A program made the position numbers and the translations under genes. DNA of 64,000 nt from Gemmobacter nectariphilus DSM 15620 (GTDB lineage Bacteria > Pseudomonadota > Alphaproteobacteria > Rhodobacterales > Rhodobacteraceae): contig NZ_AUCM01000007.1 of the NCBI RefSeq assembly GCF_000429765.1, positions 124,001 through 188,000 on the forward strand, given 5' to 3'. The notes below the pieces were generated by a model that worked only from the letters and a program-made list of their open reading frames with translations, did not search any database and was not told the origin of the DNA. Shown here piece after piece: positions 43,677 to 52,532 of this stretch. The number at the start of each line of letters is the position of its first letter. Positions within the stretch are counted from its first letter, which is position 1.

Positions 43677-45118
43677 TGCGGCTGCCAGACCTGATGCAAC
43701 ACCGCCAGATGGCGTTCCATCGTCTCGGGGGCCCGCGCCCCGGCCCAATAGGCGCCAAGGTCGATGCGCCCGTCCAGCGCGGCCCCGATCCGGTCGGCAA
43801 AGGCGGCGGCATTTCCGGCCGGAAAGACCAGGTCGGGGCAATTGCCCAGCTCTTGCGCCCCGCCCAGATCCGAGGTCAGCAGCGCGATGCCGCGCAGGTG
43901 CATTTCCAGCGCGACCTGGGGCAGGTTGTCTTCCCACAGCACCGGAACCACGCCCAGCGTGACCTCGGACAGAATGCCGTCCAGCTGGTCATGGGTATAG
44001 CCATCGACATGGACCAGCCCGGCCAGCCGCGCGCGCAGCGCCTCGAGCCGGGCCATCGCCTCGGGGGGGCCGCGGCGGGCCGCGACGGTCAGGTGCAGCC
44101 GGGCCGCCATGGCCTCGGGCAGCGCCTCCAAAGCGTCGAGCAGGAAGAAGAACCCCTTGTCGCGCCGCATGTAGCCCAGATAGGCCAGCCGCAGATGGCC
44201 CTGCGCATCGGTCAGGGCAGGACGGGCGCGGGTGCGGTCGAACCGCGCGGCCTCGGGCGTGCCGATGCGGGCCGTCTGCAACAGGGCCGGGGTCAGGCCA
44301 TGGGCGGCGGCCAGCATCCGGACCCGGTCGGATACGCACAGCACCCGGTCGGCATGGGCATTGATCGCGGCGACCATGCCAGCCCGGCGGGCCGCAAAGG
44401 CGGCGGCCTCGGCCCCCGGCACAGGCGCCGGGGCGGCCGGATCGGCGGCCGGCCTGCGGCGCAGGCCGCGCAGCAGCCCAAGCCCGGCCCGCGCCCCCAC
44501 CAGAGCGGCCTTGGCCAGCGGCACCAGCCGGGGGCCGCCCAGCCGTTCGGCCTGCCACAGCACGGCCAGCGCCGCGCGCCGCGCGCCGGCCCCCGTCTGG
44601 CTGCCCGGCAGGCAGGTGACACAGGCCCGGCCCTGATCGAACCCGGGGCAGGTTTCGCGCTCGCGGTGCCACAGGTTCACCTGCGGGCAGAACGGATAGT
44701 AATTGTGCAGGGCCACCACCACCCGCGCCCCCGTCGCGCGCGCCACGGCCAGAACGCCCGCCGGCAGCCCTTCGATATTGTCGAACTGCACCGCGTCATA
44801 GGGGCCGGTCGCGGCCAGGAAATCGGCAAAGGCCGCCTCGGTCGCCGGGTCCGACAGCTGGGCAGGGCTGCCCCAGGCCAGCTGACCCGGCGCCAGAACG
44901 GCGGAATTGGCAATGGTGTAATGCCCGGGCCGGCGCCCCAGCGCCTGCCAGCGCGGCGCCCCCCCGCGCAGATCATGCGCCAGCCCCGAAGACAGCCAGA
45001 CCGCCTGAACCCCCGAACCGTGCAGCGCGCGGGCCAGGTTGCGCTGATAGACGGCCACGCCCCCACCGCGCCCCAGCGCATCGGCCCAATCGACCCAGTT
45101 GACGAACAGCACCCGCAC
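43673..45118 (-). CDS. GT4-family glycosyltransferase
   Basis: 481 residues. MRVLFVNWVDWADALGRGGG starts a GT-B N-domain with the glycine loop; residues 140-170 carry HNYYPFCPQVNLWHRERETC with further cysteines (GRACVTC), a small Cys cluster seen in some GT4 enzymes. The C-domain has LRLAYLGYMRRDKGFFFLLD near residue 305 and, near 415, an LGVVPVLWEDNLPQVALEMH region with the E-x7-E-type glutamates, then ALLTSDLGGAQELG. Donor and acceptor are unknown. It begins 4 bases after the glf stop, so it is in the kpsE-kpsT-glf operon and may use UDP-galactofuranose, but that is only contextual. Confidence 0.84.
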   Translation of the reverse strand: MRVLFVNWVDWADALGRGGGVAVYQRNLARALHGSGVQAVWLSSGLAHDLRGGAPRWQALGRRPGHYTIANSAVLAPGQLAWGSPAQLSDPATEAAFADFLAATGPYDAVQFDNIEGLPAGVLAVARATGARVVVALHNYYPFCPQVNLWHRERETCPGFDQGRACVTCLPGSQTGAGARRAALAVLWQAERLGGPRLVPLAKAALVGARAGLGLLRGLRRRPAADPAAPAPVPGAEAAAFAARRAGMVAAINAHADRVLCVSDRVRMLAAAHGLTPALLQTARIGTPEAARFDRTRARPALTDAQGHLRLAYLGYMRRDKGFFFLLDALEALPEAMAARLHLTVAARRGPPEAMARLEALRARLAGLVHVDGYTHDQLDGILSEVTLGVVPVLWEDNLPQVALEMHLRGIALLTSDLGGAQELGNCPDLVFPAGNAAAFADRIGAALDGRIDLGAYWAGARAPETMERHLAVLHQVWQPH

Positions 45119-45122
45119 CCGA

Positions 45123-46283
45123 TCAGACCGCCCCGGCCAGGAAAACCGCCGGCGCCTGGCCGGTCTTGCGCGCGGAAATCAGGCTCCGTGCGGCCTCCAG
45201 AGCCTCGCGGATGGTCACGTCCATATCCAGATAGCGATAGGTGCCCAGCCGCCCTGCAAAGCTGACCCCCGCCTCGGCCCGGGCCCGTTCGGCATAGCGC
45301 GCCAGCAGCGCCTGTTCGCCCGCCAGCCGGATCGGGTAATAGGGAATGTCATCCGGCCCGGCCGCGCGGGGATATTCGCGCACCACCACGGACCCGGCTG
45401 GCGTTTCCCACGGGGCGAAATGGCGGTGCTCGGCCACGCGGGTATAGGGCACGTCGGCATCGGGATGGTTCATCACCGCGCATCCCTGCCAGTCGCCTGT
45501 ATGGGTGAAACGCTCGAAATCCAGCGTGCGATAGCCCAGCCGCCCCAGATCGTGGCCGAACCAGGCATCCAGCGGCCCGGTCCAGATCACATGATCCCAG
45601 GCCCCTGCCCGCGCCTCGGCCGGGGTCACAGGGCGGCCCAGCTCCAGCCGGATCCGCGGATGATCCAGGATCGCCGCCACCAGCGCGGTATAGCCGGCCT
45701 CGGGCATGCCCTGAAAGCGGTGGAAGAAATAGTTGTCGTCATAGCTGAAGCGCAGCGGCAACCGTTTCAGGATGCTGGCCGGCAGATCGCGCGGATCGCA
45801 CCCCCATTGCTTGGCGGTATAGCTGCGGAAGAACGCCTGATACAGGTCCGGCCCCACCATCGCCAGGGCCTGTTCCTCGAAATTCGCAGGATCGCCGCCA
45901 TGGGCGGGCGCCTGGGTGCGCGCGGCGACAAAGGCGCGCGCCTCGTCGGGGCGCAGGGCCAGGCCGAAGAACTGGTTGATCGTGTGCAGGTTGACCGGCA
46001 GCGCATAGACCCGCCCGCCCACCGTGGCCTTGACCCGGTTCACATAGGGCATGAACCGGGCAAAGCGGTTCACATAGTCCCACACGCCCGCATCGTCGGT
46101 GTGAAAGATATGCGGGCCATAGACATGCACCAGAACGCCTGTCTCGGGGCAACGCTCGGTATGGCAATTGCCGGCCACATGGGGCCGCGCATCGGCCACG
46201 GTCACGGCCAGCCCGGCCTCGGCCAGTTCCCGGGCGATCACTGCACCGGAAAACCCGGCCCCCACGATCAGGATCTGTTGCAC
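45123..46283 (-). CDS. glf: UDP-galactopyranose mutase
   Basis: Flavoenzyme that converts UDP-galactopyranose to UDP-galactofuranose. The 386-residue protein has an N-terminal FAD fold ILIVGAGFSGAVIARELAEA, the signature GPHIFHTDD (about residue 55), YVNRVKATVGGRVYALPVNL, FFRSYTAKQWGCDPRDLP and, in the C-terminal part, YYPIRLAGEQALLARYAERA followed by GRLGTYRYLDMD. These match Glf well, including the Arg residues that hold the substrate phosphates. Its presence implies galactofuranose in the surface polymer. It sits between kpsT and a GT4 gene with short gaps (16 and 4 bases). Confidence 0.94.
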   Translation of the reverse strand: MQQILIVGAGFSGAVIARELAEAGLAVTVADARPHVAGNCHTERCPETGVLVHVYGPHIFHTDDAGVWDYVNRFARFMPYVNRVKATVGGRVYALPVNLHTINQFFGLALRPDEARAFVAARTQAPAHGGDPANFEEQALAMVGPDLYQAFFRSYTAKQWGCDPRDLPASILKRLPLRFSYDDNYFFHRFQGMPEAGYTALVAAILDHPRIRLELGRPVTPAEARAGAWDHVIWTGPLDAWFGHDLGRLGYRTLDFERFTHTGDWQGCAVMNHPDADVPYTRVAEHRHFAPWETPAGSVVVREYPRAAGPDDIPYYPIRLAGEQALLARYAERARAEAGVSFAGRLGTYRYLDMDVTIREALEAARSLISARKTGQAPAVFLAGAV

Positions 46284-46299
46284 GCCCGTTCCCCTTGTA

Positions 46300-46971
46300 T
46301 CACGCGGCTTTGGGCGGCAGCGCCATCAGTTCCTCGTGCAGCTTGATCCCGTCATAAAGCCGGTCGAAGAACTGCAGCTTGCCATCGTAGAGCACCACGG
46401 CCGCATCGCAAAAGGCATAGAGATCCTTGGTGTTGTGGCTGACCACCACGGCGCTGGCATTGGCCATGCGGGCGCGGAACACCGCCTGGCTCTTAAGGCG
46501 GAAACGCGCATCGCCCACCGCCGTCACCTCGTCGACCAGATAGGTGTCGAAGGGGATGCCCATCGAGATGCCAAAGGTCAGCCGCGATTTCATCCCCGAG
46601 GAATAGGTCCGCACCGGCATGTGGAAATGTTCCCCGATCTCGGCAAAATCCTCGACAAAGGCGACCAGCTCTTCGGTATCGACCCCATAGACGCGGGCGA
46701 TGAAGCGGGTGTTCTGCATGCCGGTCAGATCGGCGTGGAAACTGCCGCCATAGCCGACCGGCCAGGAAATGGTGCCATCGGTCAGGATCCGCCCCGATGT
46801 GGGGCGTTCATTGCCGGCGATCATCCGCATCAGGGTGGTCTTTCCGGCCCCGTTGCGCCCCAGAAGCGCCAGGGATTTGCCCGTCGGCAGGGTGGCGTTC
46901 AGATTGTCGATCACGGTCTTCCACTGGCCGCGCACCCAGTAGCCCTTGGTCAGGTTCTCGAAACGGATCAC
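46300..46971 (-). CDS. kpsT: Capsular polysaccharide ABC transporter ATP-binding protein (KpsT type)
   Basis: Energises export of the finished polymer across the inner membrane with KpsM. About 223 residues: Walker A LLGRNGAGKTTLMR near residue 40, signature YSSGMKSRLTFGISMGIPFD near 125, Walker B TYLVDEVTAVGD near 145, and VVVSHNTKD. YSSGMKSR and the short length are typical of KpsT/CtrD-type group 2 exporters. I chose GTG 46971, preceded by GGGGG and following the kpsE stop by 11 bases; the frame's next start upstream (47031) lies inside kpsE. Part of the minus-strand operon kpsE-kpsT-glf-GT4. Confidence 0.92.
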   Translation of the reverse strand: MIRFENLTKGYWVRGQWKTVIDNLNATLPTGKSLALLGRNGAGKTTLMRMIAGNERPTSGRILTDGTISWPVGYGGSFHADLTGMQNTRFIARVYGVDTEELVAFVEDFAEIGEHFHMPVRTYSSGMKSRLTFGISMGIPFDTYLVDEVTAVGDARFRLKSQAVFRARMANASAVVVSHNTKDLYAFCDAAVVLYDGKLQFFDRLYDGIKLHEELMALPPKAA

Positions 46972-46982
46972 CAGGCAGCCCC

Positions 46983-48452
46983 CTATCCGCGGTCGCGCAG
47001 CGAATAATAGACCAGGGCCAGCACCGACCACAGCATCAGCAGGAAGAACCCCGCCAGCAAGATCAGCACCGGCCGGTCGGGATATTCGGATTTCTGCGCC
47101 AGCGTCGGGCGGATATAGGTGGCCAGATAGAGCGTATTGCGTTCCGCGCGCGACCGGGCGGCATCCAGCTGGGCCTGGGCGGCGCGATAGGTGGCCTCGG
47201 CCACTTCCTTGTCCACCAGCAGGCTTTCGTAGCGGGCGATCAGCGTCGGATAGTCGGTATCCGAGATGGTGACATCCTGGGCGGCAAAGCTCTGGCGTTC
47301 CTGGGCGATACGGTCGCGGATCACCTCGATGCGGCGTGCCAGCTGGCGGCGGCGCGGGTCGGAATCGTCAACGCCGGTCAGCAGATCCAGATCCACCAGC
47401 GCCTGGGCCAGCTGTTCTTGCAGGCTGGTCAGAATGCCCATGCGGCCCTGAATGTCGGCGGCCGGATCGACGATCTGCGTGCTGGCGCGAAAGGCGGTCA
47501 GCGCCTCGCGCGCGGTGCGCAGCCGGGCGACGGACTGGTCCATGTCCTGTTGCGCCCAGGCCATCGCATCGCGGCGGGCGGTATCGTTCAGCTGGTTGAT
47601 CATGGTCTGGCTTTCGGCGACCAGACGTTCGGCCATGGCACGGGCGAATTGCGGATCGTGGGCGCGCACCTCGATCTCGATCAGGCCGCTGCCCTCGTCA
47701 TAGCTGATGCGCACCATGCGCAGCCAGAAGCGGGTCAGTTCCTCGATCGTGGCATCGGGCCAGATGGAAAAGACCGGATCCATCGGCCAGCCCTGGGCGT
47801 AATGCGCCCGGATATCCAGATCGCGCTGCACCAGTTCCACCAGTTCCTGGCTCTGGATGAATTCGTAAAGCACCCGCGCGTTCGATCCGCTGCTGCCGCC
47901 GACCCCCAGCACCTGGGCCAGACCGCCGGCCAGGGCCCCGGCCGAGGCGGCTTCCTCTTGCCGCACGGTGAACCCCACGGTCGAGGCATATTGATCGCGC
48001 GCCAGGATCCACAGATAGGCGGCCGCCAGCACCAGCGGCAGCACCACCACCAGCCCCAGCCCCAGCAGCAGGCCACGGTGGCGCGGCTTCATCCGCGCGG
48101 GCTGCACAAGGGGGCGAACCTCGACCTCGGCCACGGCAGCGGCCCAGCTGCCGGGTTTCGCGGCTCCGGGCCCTGCGCCTTGCTGCGCGGGCTTGCCCCC
48201 TGCGGGCCTGGCAGGCGGGGCGCCCTGCGGCTTTGGCGCACCAGGCGCACCGGCTGCGCCGCCCTGGGCCGCCGGGGGACGCGCGGCCGGGGCTGCGGTC
48301 TGGGCAGGACCGGGGGCAGGACCGGGGGCCGGGTTCCCCCCGTTGCCGCCCGCCGCGCCCTGCGGCGCAGGCGGGGCATCCTGGCGTGCGGGACCACTGG
48401 CAGGCTGCGCCTTGGGGGCGGAATTCGCAGCCTCTGAATCGTCTTTCGCCAC
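46983..48452 (-). CDS. kpsE: Capsule export inner-membrane protein (KpsE/PCP-3 type)
   Basis: 489 residues. Residues 1-105 are Pro/Ala/Gly/Gln-rich and probably disordered in the cytoplasm. A transmembrane helix follows (about 128-150, LLLGLGLVVVLPLVLAAAYL), then a periplasmic domain with VGFTVRQEEAASAGALAGGL, long coiled coil (about 260-430) and a second membrane helix near the C-terminus (VLILLAGFFLLMLWSVLALV). This is the layout of KpsE/CtrB/RkpR polysaccharide co-polymerases, which link the KpsMT transporter to an outer-membrane channel. The long Pro/Ala extension is greater than in E. coli KpsE. It is divergent from kpsM with an 89-base control region between. Confidence 0.9.
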   Translation of the reverse strand: MAKDDSEAANSAPKAQPASGPARQDAPPAPQGAAGGNGGNPAPGPAPGPAQTAAPAARPPAAQGGAAGAPGAPKPQGAPPARPAGGKPAQQGAGPGAAKPGSWAAAVAEVEVRPLVQPARMKPRHRGLLLGLGLVVVLPLVLAAAYLWILARDQYASTVGFTVRQEEAASAGALAGGLAQVLGVGGSSGSNARVLYEFIQSQELVELVQRDLDIRAHYAQGWPMDPVFSIWPDATIEELTRFWLRMVRISYDEGSGLIEIEVRAHDPQFARAMAERLVAESQTMINQLNDTARRDAMAWAQQDMDQSVARLRTAREALTAFRASTQIVDPAADIQGRMGILTSLQEQLAQALVDLDLLTGVDDSDPRRRQLARRIEVIRDRIAQERQSFAAQDVTISDTDYPTLIARYESLLVDKEVAEATYRAAQAQLDAARSRAERNTLYLATYIRPTLAQKSEYPDRPVLILLAGFFLLMLWSVLALVYYSLRDRG

Positions 48453-48479
48453 GTGCAGCCCCAGCCTTTTGATGCCTGT

Positions 48480-48508
48480 TTGCGCTTCTCACGGGTTTTC
48501 TACATAAT
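48480..48508 (+). promoter_or_regulatory. Candidate promoter of kpsM in the kpsE-kpsM intergenic region
   Basis: CATAAT (48503-48508) resembles a -10 box; TTGCGC (48480-48485) with a 17-base spacer is a weak -35. It lies in the AT-rich gap between the divergent capsule export genes, about 34 bases before the kpsM start. Confidence 0.35.
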
Positions 48509-48541
48509 CCTTTCGGATTTCACCAGTTCAAGGATACCTCC

Positions 48542-49381
48542 TTGTCCGCCCCCGGCGCCGAATTGCCCGTCCGTCTGCCCGAAGCCCGCCCGCTGGCACA
48601 GCCCGACCGTGGCTGGCGGCCCCGGGCGGCGCTGCGCACCATTGTCGCGCTGATGCTGCGCGAGATGTCCACCCGCTATGGCCGATCGCCTGGCGGCTAC
48701 ATCTGGGCCGTGGTCGAGCCGCTGGCCGGGATCCTCATGCTGGCGATTGCCTTCTCGATGCTGATGCGCAACCCCCCGCTGGGGTCAAGCTTCGTGCTGT
48801 TCAAGGCAACGGGCATGATGCCCTTCATGCTTTATGGCGCGCTGTCGGGGTCGGTCGGTCATGCGGTGCAATTCTCGCGCCCGCTGCTGCAATATCCGGG
48901 GGTGACCTGGCTGGATGCCATTCTGGCGCGCTTTCTGCTGAATGCGCTGACCATGACGCTGGTCACCTATCTGATCCTGACCGGCATCCTGGTCTGGACC
49001 GGCACGCGGACCGTGCTGAACATGGGCGACATTGCCCTGTCGATGGGGCTGGCCGCCGTGCTGGGGCTGGGGGTCGGGGTGCTGAACTGCTATCTGTTCA
49101 TGGCCTTTCCGGTCTGGGAACAGGCTTGGGCCATCCTCAACCGGCCGCTGTTCCTGATCTCGGGGGTGATCTTCCTCTACGAGGGTCTGCCAAAGCTGGT
49201 GCAGGACATCCTGTGGTGGAACCCGCTGATCCATATCACCGGGCTGATGCGGGCCGGGTTTTACCCGATGTATTATGCCAGCTTCGCCTCGGTCACCTTC
49301 GTGCTGGTCGTGGCGCTGATCCCGCTGGTGGCGGGGCTTCTGCTGCTGCGCCGCCATCATCTCGATCTGCTCAACCGCTAG
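48542..49381 (+). CDS. kpsM: Capsular polysaccharide ABC transporter permease (KpsM type)
   Basis: 279 residues with the ABC-2 membrane fold: a cytoplasmic N-terminus (ALRTIVALMLREMSTRYGRS, PGGYIWAVVEPL) and about six hydrophobic segments between residues 60 and 270 (LAGILMLAIAFSMLM, LLNALTMTLVTYLILTGILV, FVLVVALIPLVAGLLLL). MLxREMxTRYG and GYxWAVxEP are KpsM/CtrC features. The start is TTG 48542, with AAGGA about 8 bases upstream; no ATG fits before residue 35. Partner of KpsT (46300-46971), encoded divergently, which is unusual as kpsM and kpsT are normally adjacent. Its TAG stop and the stop of the convergent gene share the same CTAG. Confidence 0.92.
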   Translation: MSAPGAELPVRLPEARPLAQPDRGWRPRAALRTIVALMLREMSTRYGRSPGGYIWAVVEPLAGILMLAIAFSMLMRNPPLGSSFVLFKATGMMPFMLYGALSGSVGHAVQFSRPLLQYPGVTWLDAILARFLLNALTMTLVTYLILTGILVWTGTRTVLNMGDIALSMGLAAVLGLGVGVLNCYLFMAFPVWEQAWAILNRPLFLISGVIFLYEGLPKLVQDILWWNPLIHITGLMRAGFYPMYYASFASVTFVLVVALIPLVAGLLLLRRHHLDLLNR

Positions 49382-50568
49382 GGTCCTGCGCCAGGCGGGC
49401 CAAGGCCCAGCAGGCGGTCGAACTGGCGGGCCAGCCGGTCCTCGGCATGGGCCTCGCGCACGGCCGCCTGCGCCGCCCGCCGCATGGGATCGAAGGCCGG
49501 TGGATCGGCCGCCACCCGGGCCAGCTGGCGGGCAATGTCGCCCGCCTCCGCCACCGGCAGGAAATGCTGGTCCGGCTGCAGCCCGATCACGGCAGCAGGC
49601 CCCGGGGTTGCAATCACGATCAGCCCGGCCGCCGCCGCCTCGAGCAGCTTGTTCTGCATCCCGGTAAAGGTCAGCACCGGACACAGCGCCACATCGCAGG
49701 CAGCCAGCGCCGCGGTCATGTCCTCAGGCTCTTCGCTGCGCAGGACAAGGGCCGCAGGCACAGGCCCCAGCGCGGCCGCCATCGCCCCGGCCCCGCGCCC
49801 CAGCAGCGACAGGTCCACCGCACATCCCCCACCTGCCAGAAACCGCGACACACCGCGAAACGCCAGCTCTGCTGCCTCGCGGTTGGGCAGATAGGTGAAA
49901 TTGCCCGACACGCAGACCCGCAGCGGCGGGACCGGCCGCGCCGGGGCGGGGCCGCGAAAGCGCTCTGGCGGCAGGCCAAGCGGCAGATGGTCGAACCCCG
50001 GATCGCGCGCGGCCTCGTCGCGGTTGACCAGCAGCACGGGGCGAAAGCGCGATGCGGCCTGCCGTTCCAGCCGCGCCAGCCGCCCGGCCTCGAAGCGCAT
50101 CAGCGCCCGGCGCGGCCAGGGCGCCCGCGCCCCGATGCGGCGCATGTTCTCGGACAGCAGGTCGATCATCTCCAGCCAGACCGGCAGACCGGGGCGGGCG
50201 CGCAATTCCGGATCCAGGGCAAAGGCGCAGCGCAGGGTGATGAAGCCGGCCGCGTCAAAGCGCGTTTCGGCGGTCAGGTCCAGAAAGGCGCGGCAAAAGG
50301 CCGGTTGGCGCCAGATCCCCACCTGAAGCGGCAGCCCCCTGGCCAGCGCCTGTGCCGCCCCCACAAGCGCCGCGCCGCGCGAAAACGGCACCCCCACCAC
50401 CCGCACGCCCGGATCGGGCCAGTCGCCCCCCGCACCATAGGCCAGCACCGTGACCCGGCCATGGCGGCGCAACATGGCCATGCGCGCGCGCAGCACCACC
50501 CCGTCGCCCCGCCCCACCTCGTGCGGGGACCGGCAGGCGACCAGCAGGAAATGCCGCCCCCCGCTCAT
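49378..50568 (-). CDS. GT4-like glycosyltransferase
   Basis: 396 residues. The N-domain starts MSGGRHFLLVACRSPHEVGR; the C-domain has LRVCVSGNFTYLPNREAAEL near residue 245, VDLSLLGRGAGAMAAALG, then LCPVLTFTGMQNKLLEAAAA with a GLIVIATPGP loop typical of GT-B fold enzymes (GT4 group, like stp1/wbuB-type). ATG 50568 overlaps the stop of the GT2 gene (ATGA), confirming the start although the frame is open further upstream. Its stop is in the shared CTAG with kpsM. Donor sugar unknown; rhamnose is a candidate because the gene lies in the rml operon. Confidence 0.75.
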   Translation of the reverse strand: MSGGRHFLLVACRSPHEVGRGDGVVLRARMAMLRRHGRVTVLAYGAGGDWPDPGVRVVGVPFSRGAALVGAAQALARGLPLQVGIWRQPAFCRAFLDLTAETRFDAAGFITLRCAFALDPELRARPGLPVWLEMIDLLSENMRRIGARAPWPRRALMRFEAGRLARLERQAASRFRPVLLVNRDEAARDPGFDHLPLGLPPERFRGPAPARPVPPLRVCVSGNFTYLPNREAAELAFRGVSRFLAGGGCAVDLSLLGRGAGAMAAALGPVPAALVLRSEEPEDMTAALAACDVALCPVLTFTGMQNKLLEAAAAGLIVIATPGPAAVIGLQPDQHFLPVAEAGDIARQLARVAADPPAFDPMRRAAQAAVREAHAEDRLARQFDRLLGLGPPGAGP

Positions 50569-51587
50569 GGGGCCAAGGCGGGCTCCGGCCCGGCCAGGGC
50601 CAGAACCTCGGCATGGGGCCGCCCGGTGCGCCCGGCCAGCCCGTCGGCCAGCGCAAGGCGCATCAGCCGCAGGAAGGCCCGCCGCTGCCCGCCATGGCGC
50701 CGCGCCTTCAGCAGCCATTTCGGCGCCACGATCAGCAAGGCCGGCCAGAACCAGGCCCCGGCGGCCCGGCGCTGGAACATCAGCATGTTGCGGTGGTAGT
50801 AATAGGCCTTCCACAAGGGGGTGAACCGCCCCGGCGCCCCGGCAAAGGTGGAACAATCATGTTCGAACCGCAGCGCGGGGGCAAAGCCCAGGGCCCCGCC
50901 CGCCTGCGTCAGGCCCAGCGTGTAAAGCCCGTCATCGGCATACAGGAACAGCCGCCCGTCAGGATAGCCTGCCCGCGCAATGGCCGCGCGCGACAGAAAC
51001 AGCCCGACGAACGAGGCGCCATCGACCGGCTGCACCCCGGCCCCGCCCGCATAATCCAGCGCGCCCAGATGCACCGCCTGCCCCGCCGCAAGCCGCCGCA
51101 GCATGGCCAGCGGCGCGCGGAACGGGTTGCGAAACGGCCGGTTCATGGCACAGATCGCGCTGTCCGGGAAATGCACCGCGGCGGCCAGCGCCTCCCACCC
51201 GGTCTTGTCCATGGCCCCAAAGGCCGCCAGCGTGCCCGGATCGGGGCGGGCATCATCGTCCATCACGACCAGCCAGTCGGGATCGAGCTGCGCGACCGCA
51301 TGGCGCATCCCGGCCTCGAACCCGCCAGCGCCGCCCAGGTTGCGATCGGGGCGCAGCACCGCCAGCCGCGGATCGCCCTGCCCGGCCAGCCAGTCGGCCG
51401 TGCCGTCCGAGGACAGGTTGTCCACCACCACCACCGCGGCCAGCGCCTCGGGCGGGCTATCCAGCAGCCGCCCCAGCGTGATCCGCAGCTGCTCCAGCCG
51501 GTTATGGGTGACGACCACCGCCACCAGCCGTCCGGCCGGGCCTGACGGCAAGGGGCTGGGTGCCATGGAGCGGCTGGGCAGGGTCAT
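50565..51587 (-). CDS. GT2-family glycosyltransferase (rhamnosyl/galactofuranosyltransferase-like)
   Basis: 340 residues. GRLVAVVVTHNRLEQLRITL near residue 20, VVVDNLSSDGTADWL, NLGGAGGFEAGMRHA and the DxD-type WLVVMDDDARPDPGTL (about residues 100-115) define a GT-A domain like that of GlfT1 and WbbL-type enzymes. FLYADDGLYTLGLTQAGG with the acidic pair follows, then HRNMLMFQRRAAG. This subgroup often uses dTDP-rhamnose or UDP-galactofuranose; both donors are encoded nearby (rml, glf). I prefer ATG 51587, with AGGAAA upstream; ATG 51566 is also possible. Located 69 bases after rmlA in the same direction. Confidence 0.82.
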   Translation of the reverse strand: MTLPSRSMAPSPLPSGPAGRLVAVVVTHNRLEQLRITLGRLLDSPPEALAAVVVVDNLSSDGTADWLAGQGDPRLAVLRPDRNLGGAGGFEAGMRHAVAQLDPDWLVVMDDDARPDPGTLAAFGAMDKTGWEALAAAVHFPDSAICAMNRPFRNPFRAPLAMLRRLAAGQAVHLGALDYAGGAGVQPVDGASFVGLFLSRAAIARAGYPDGRLFLYADDGLYTLGLTQAGGALGFAPALRFEHDCSTFAGAPGRFTPLWKAYYYHRNMLMFQRRAAGAWFWPALLIVAPKWLLKARRHGGQRRAFLRLMRLALADGLAGRTGRPHAEVLALAGPEPALAP

Positions 51588-51656
51588 GGCGGCGGTCTTT
51601 CCTGAAGGTCCGGCCCGGATAGCAAAGCCATTGCGCCGGATCAACGCGCGGGCCGT

Positions 51657-52532
51657 TCAGTCCTGGATCAACCGGGCCAGATAGGCGCCATAATCGGTCT
51701 TGCCGAACAGCGCGATGCGCGCGCGCAGGCCATCGGCGTCGATCCAGCCTTGCTCAAAGGCGATCTCGTCGGGGTTGCCGACCTGCAGCCCCTGGCGCTG
51801 TTGCAGCGTGCGCACGAAATTGCCAGCGTCCAGCAAGCTGGCATGGGTGCCGGTATCCAGCCAGGCATAACCGCGCCCCAGCAGTTCCACCGACAATTCG
51901 CCATCGTCGAGATAGCTTTGCAGCAGATCGGCGATCTCCAGCTCTCCGCGTGCCGAAGGCGTCACCCGGCGCGCCCGTTCGGGGGCCGTGCCATCCAGCA
52001 GGTAAAGCCCGGTGACCGCATGGGAGGATGGCGGGTGCGCGGGCTTTTCCACGATGGCGCGCACCCGGCCATCGGGGGCGAAATCCACCACGCCATAGCG
52101 TTCCGGATCGGCCACCCGATAGCCAAAGACGGTGCCGCCGCTGGTGCGGGCATCGGCGCGCTTCAGCGCCTCGGGCAGGCCATGGCCAAAGAAGATGTTG
52201 TCGCCCAGCACCATGCAAGATGGCGCCCCGTCCAGGAAATCCTCGGCCAGCAGATAGGCCTGGGCCAGCCCCTCGGGGCGGGGCTGCACGATCCATTCAA
52301 AGCGCAGGCCCCACTGGCTGCCATCGCCCAGGGTGCGCTGGAACTGCGCCTGATCCTGTGGCGTGGTGATGATGGCGATCTCGCGGATCCCGGCCAGCAT
52401 CAGCACGCTGAGCGGATAATAGATCATCGGCTTGTCATAGATCGGCATCAGCTGTTTCGACACGCCCATGGTGATCGGGTAAAGCCGTGTGCCCGACCCG
52501 CCAGCCAGAATGATGCCCTTGCGCGTGCTCAT
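51657..52532 (-). CDS. rmlA: Glucose-1-phosphate thymidylyltransferase
   Basis: First enzyme of dTDP-L-rhamnose synthesis: glucose-1-phosphate plus dTTP to dTDP-glucose. The 291-residue protein begins KGIILAGGSGTRLYPITMGV followed by SKQLMPIYDKPMIYYPLS, the RmlA signature, with CMVLGDNIFFGHGL and GTVFGYRVADPERYGVVDF. Length is typical. Its ATG overlaps the rmlD stop. Fourth gene of rmlC-rmlB-rmlD-rmlA. Confidence 0.96.
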   Translation of the reverse strand: MSTRKGIILAGGSGTRLYPITMGVSKQLMPIYDKPMIYYPLSVLMLAGIREIAIITTPQDQAQFQRTLGDGSQWGLRFEWIVQPRPEGLAQAYLLAEDFLDGAPSCMVLGDNIFFGHGLPEALKRADARTSGGTVFGYRVADPERYGVVDFAPDGRVRAIVEKPAHPPSSHAVTGLYLLDGTAPERARRVTPSARGELEIADLLQSYLDDGELSVELLGRGYAWLDTGTHASLLDAGNFVRTLQQRQGLQVGNPDEIAFEQGWIDADGLRARIALFGKTDYGAYLARLIQD

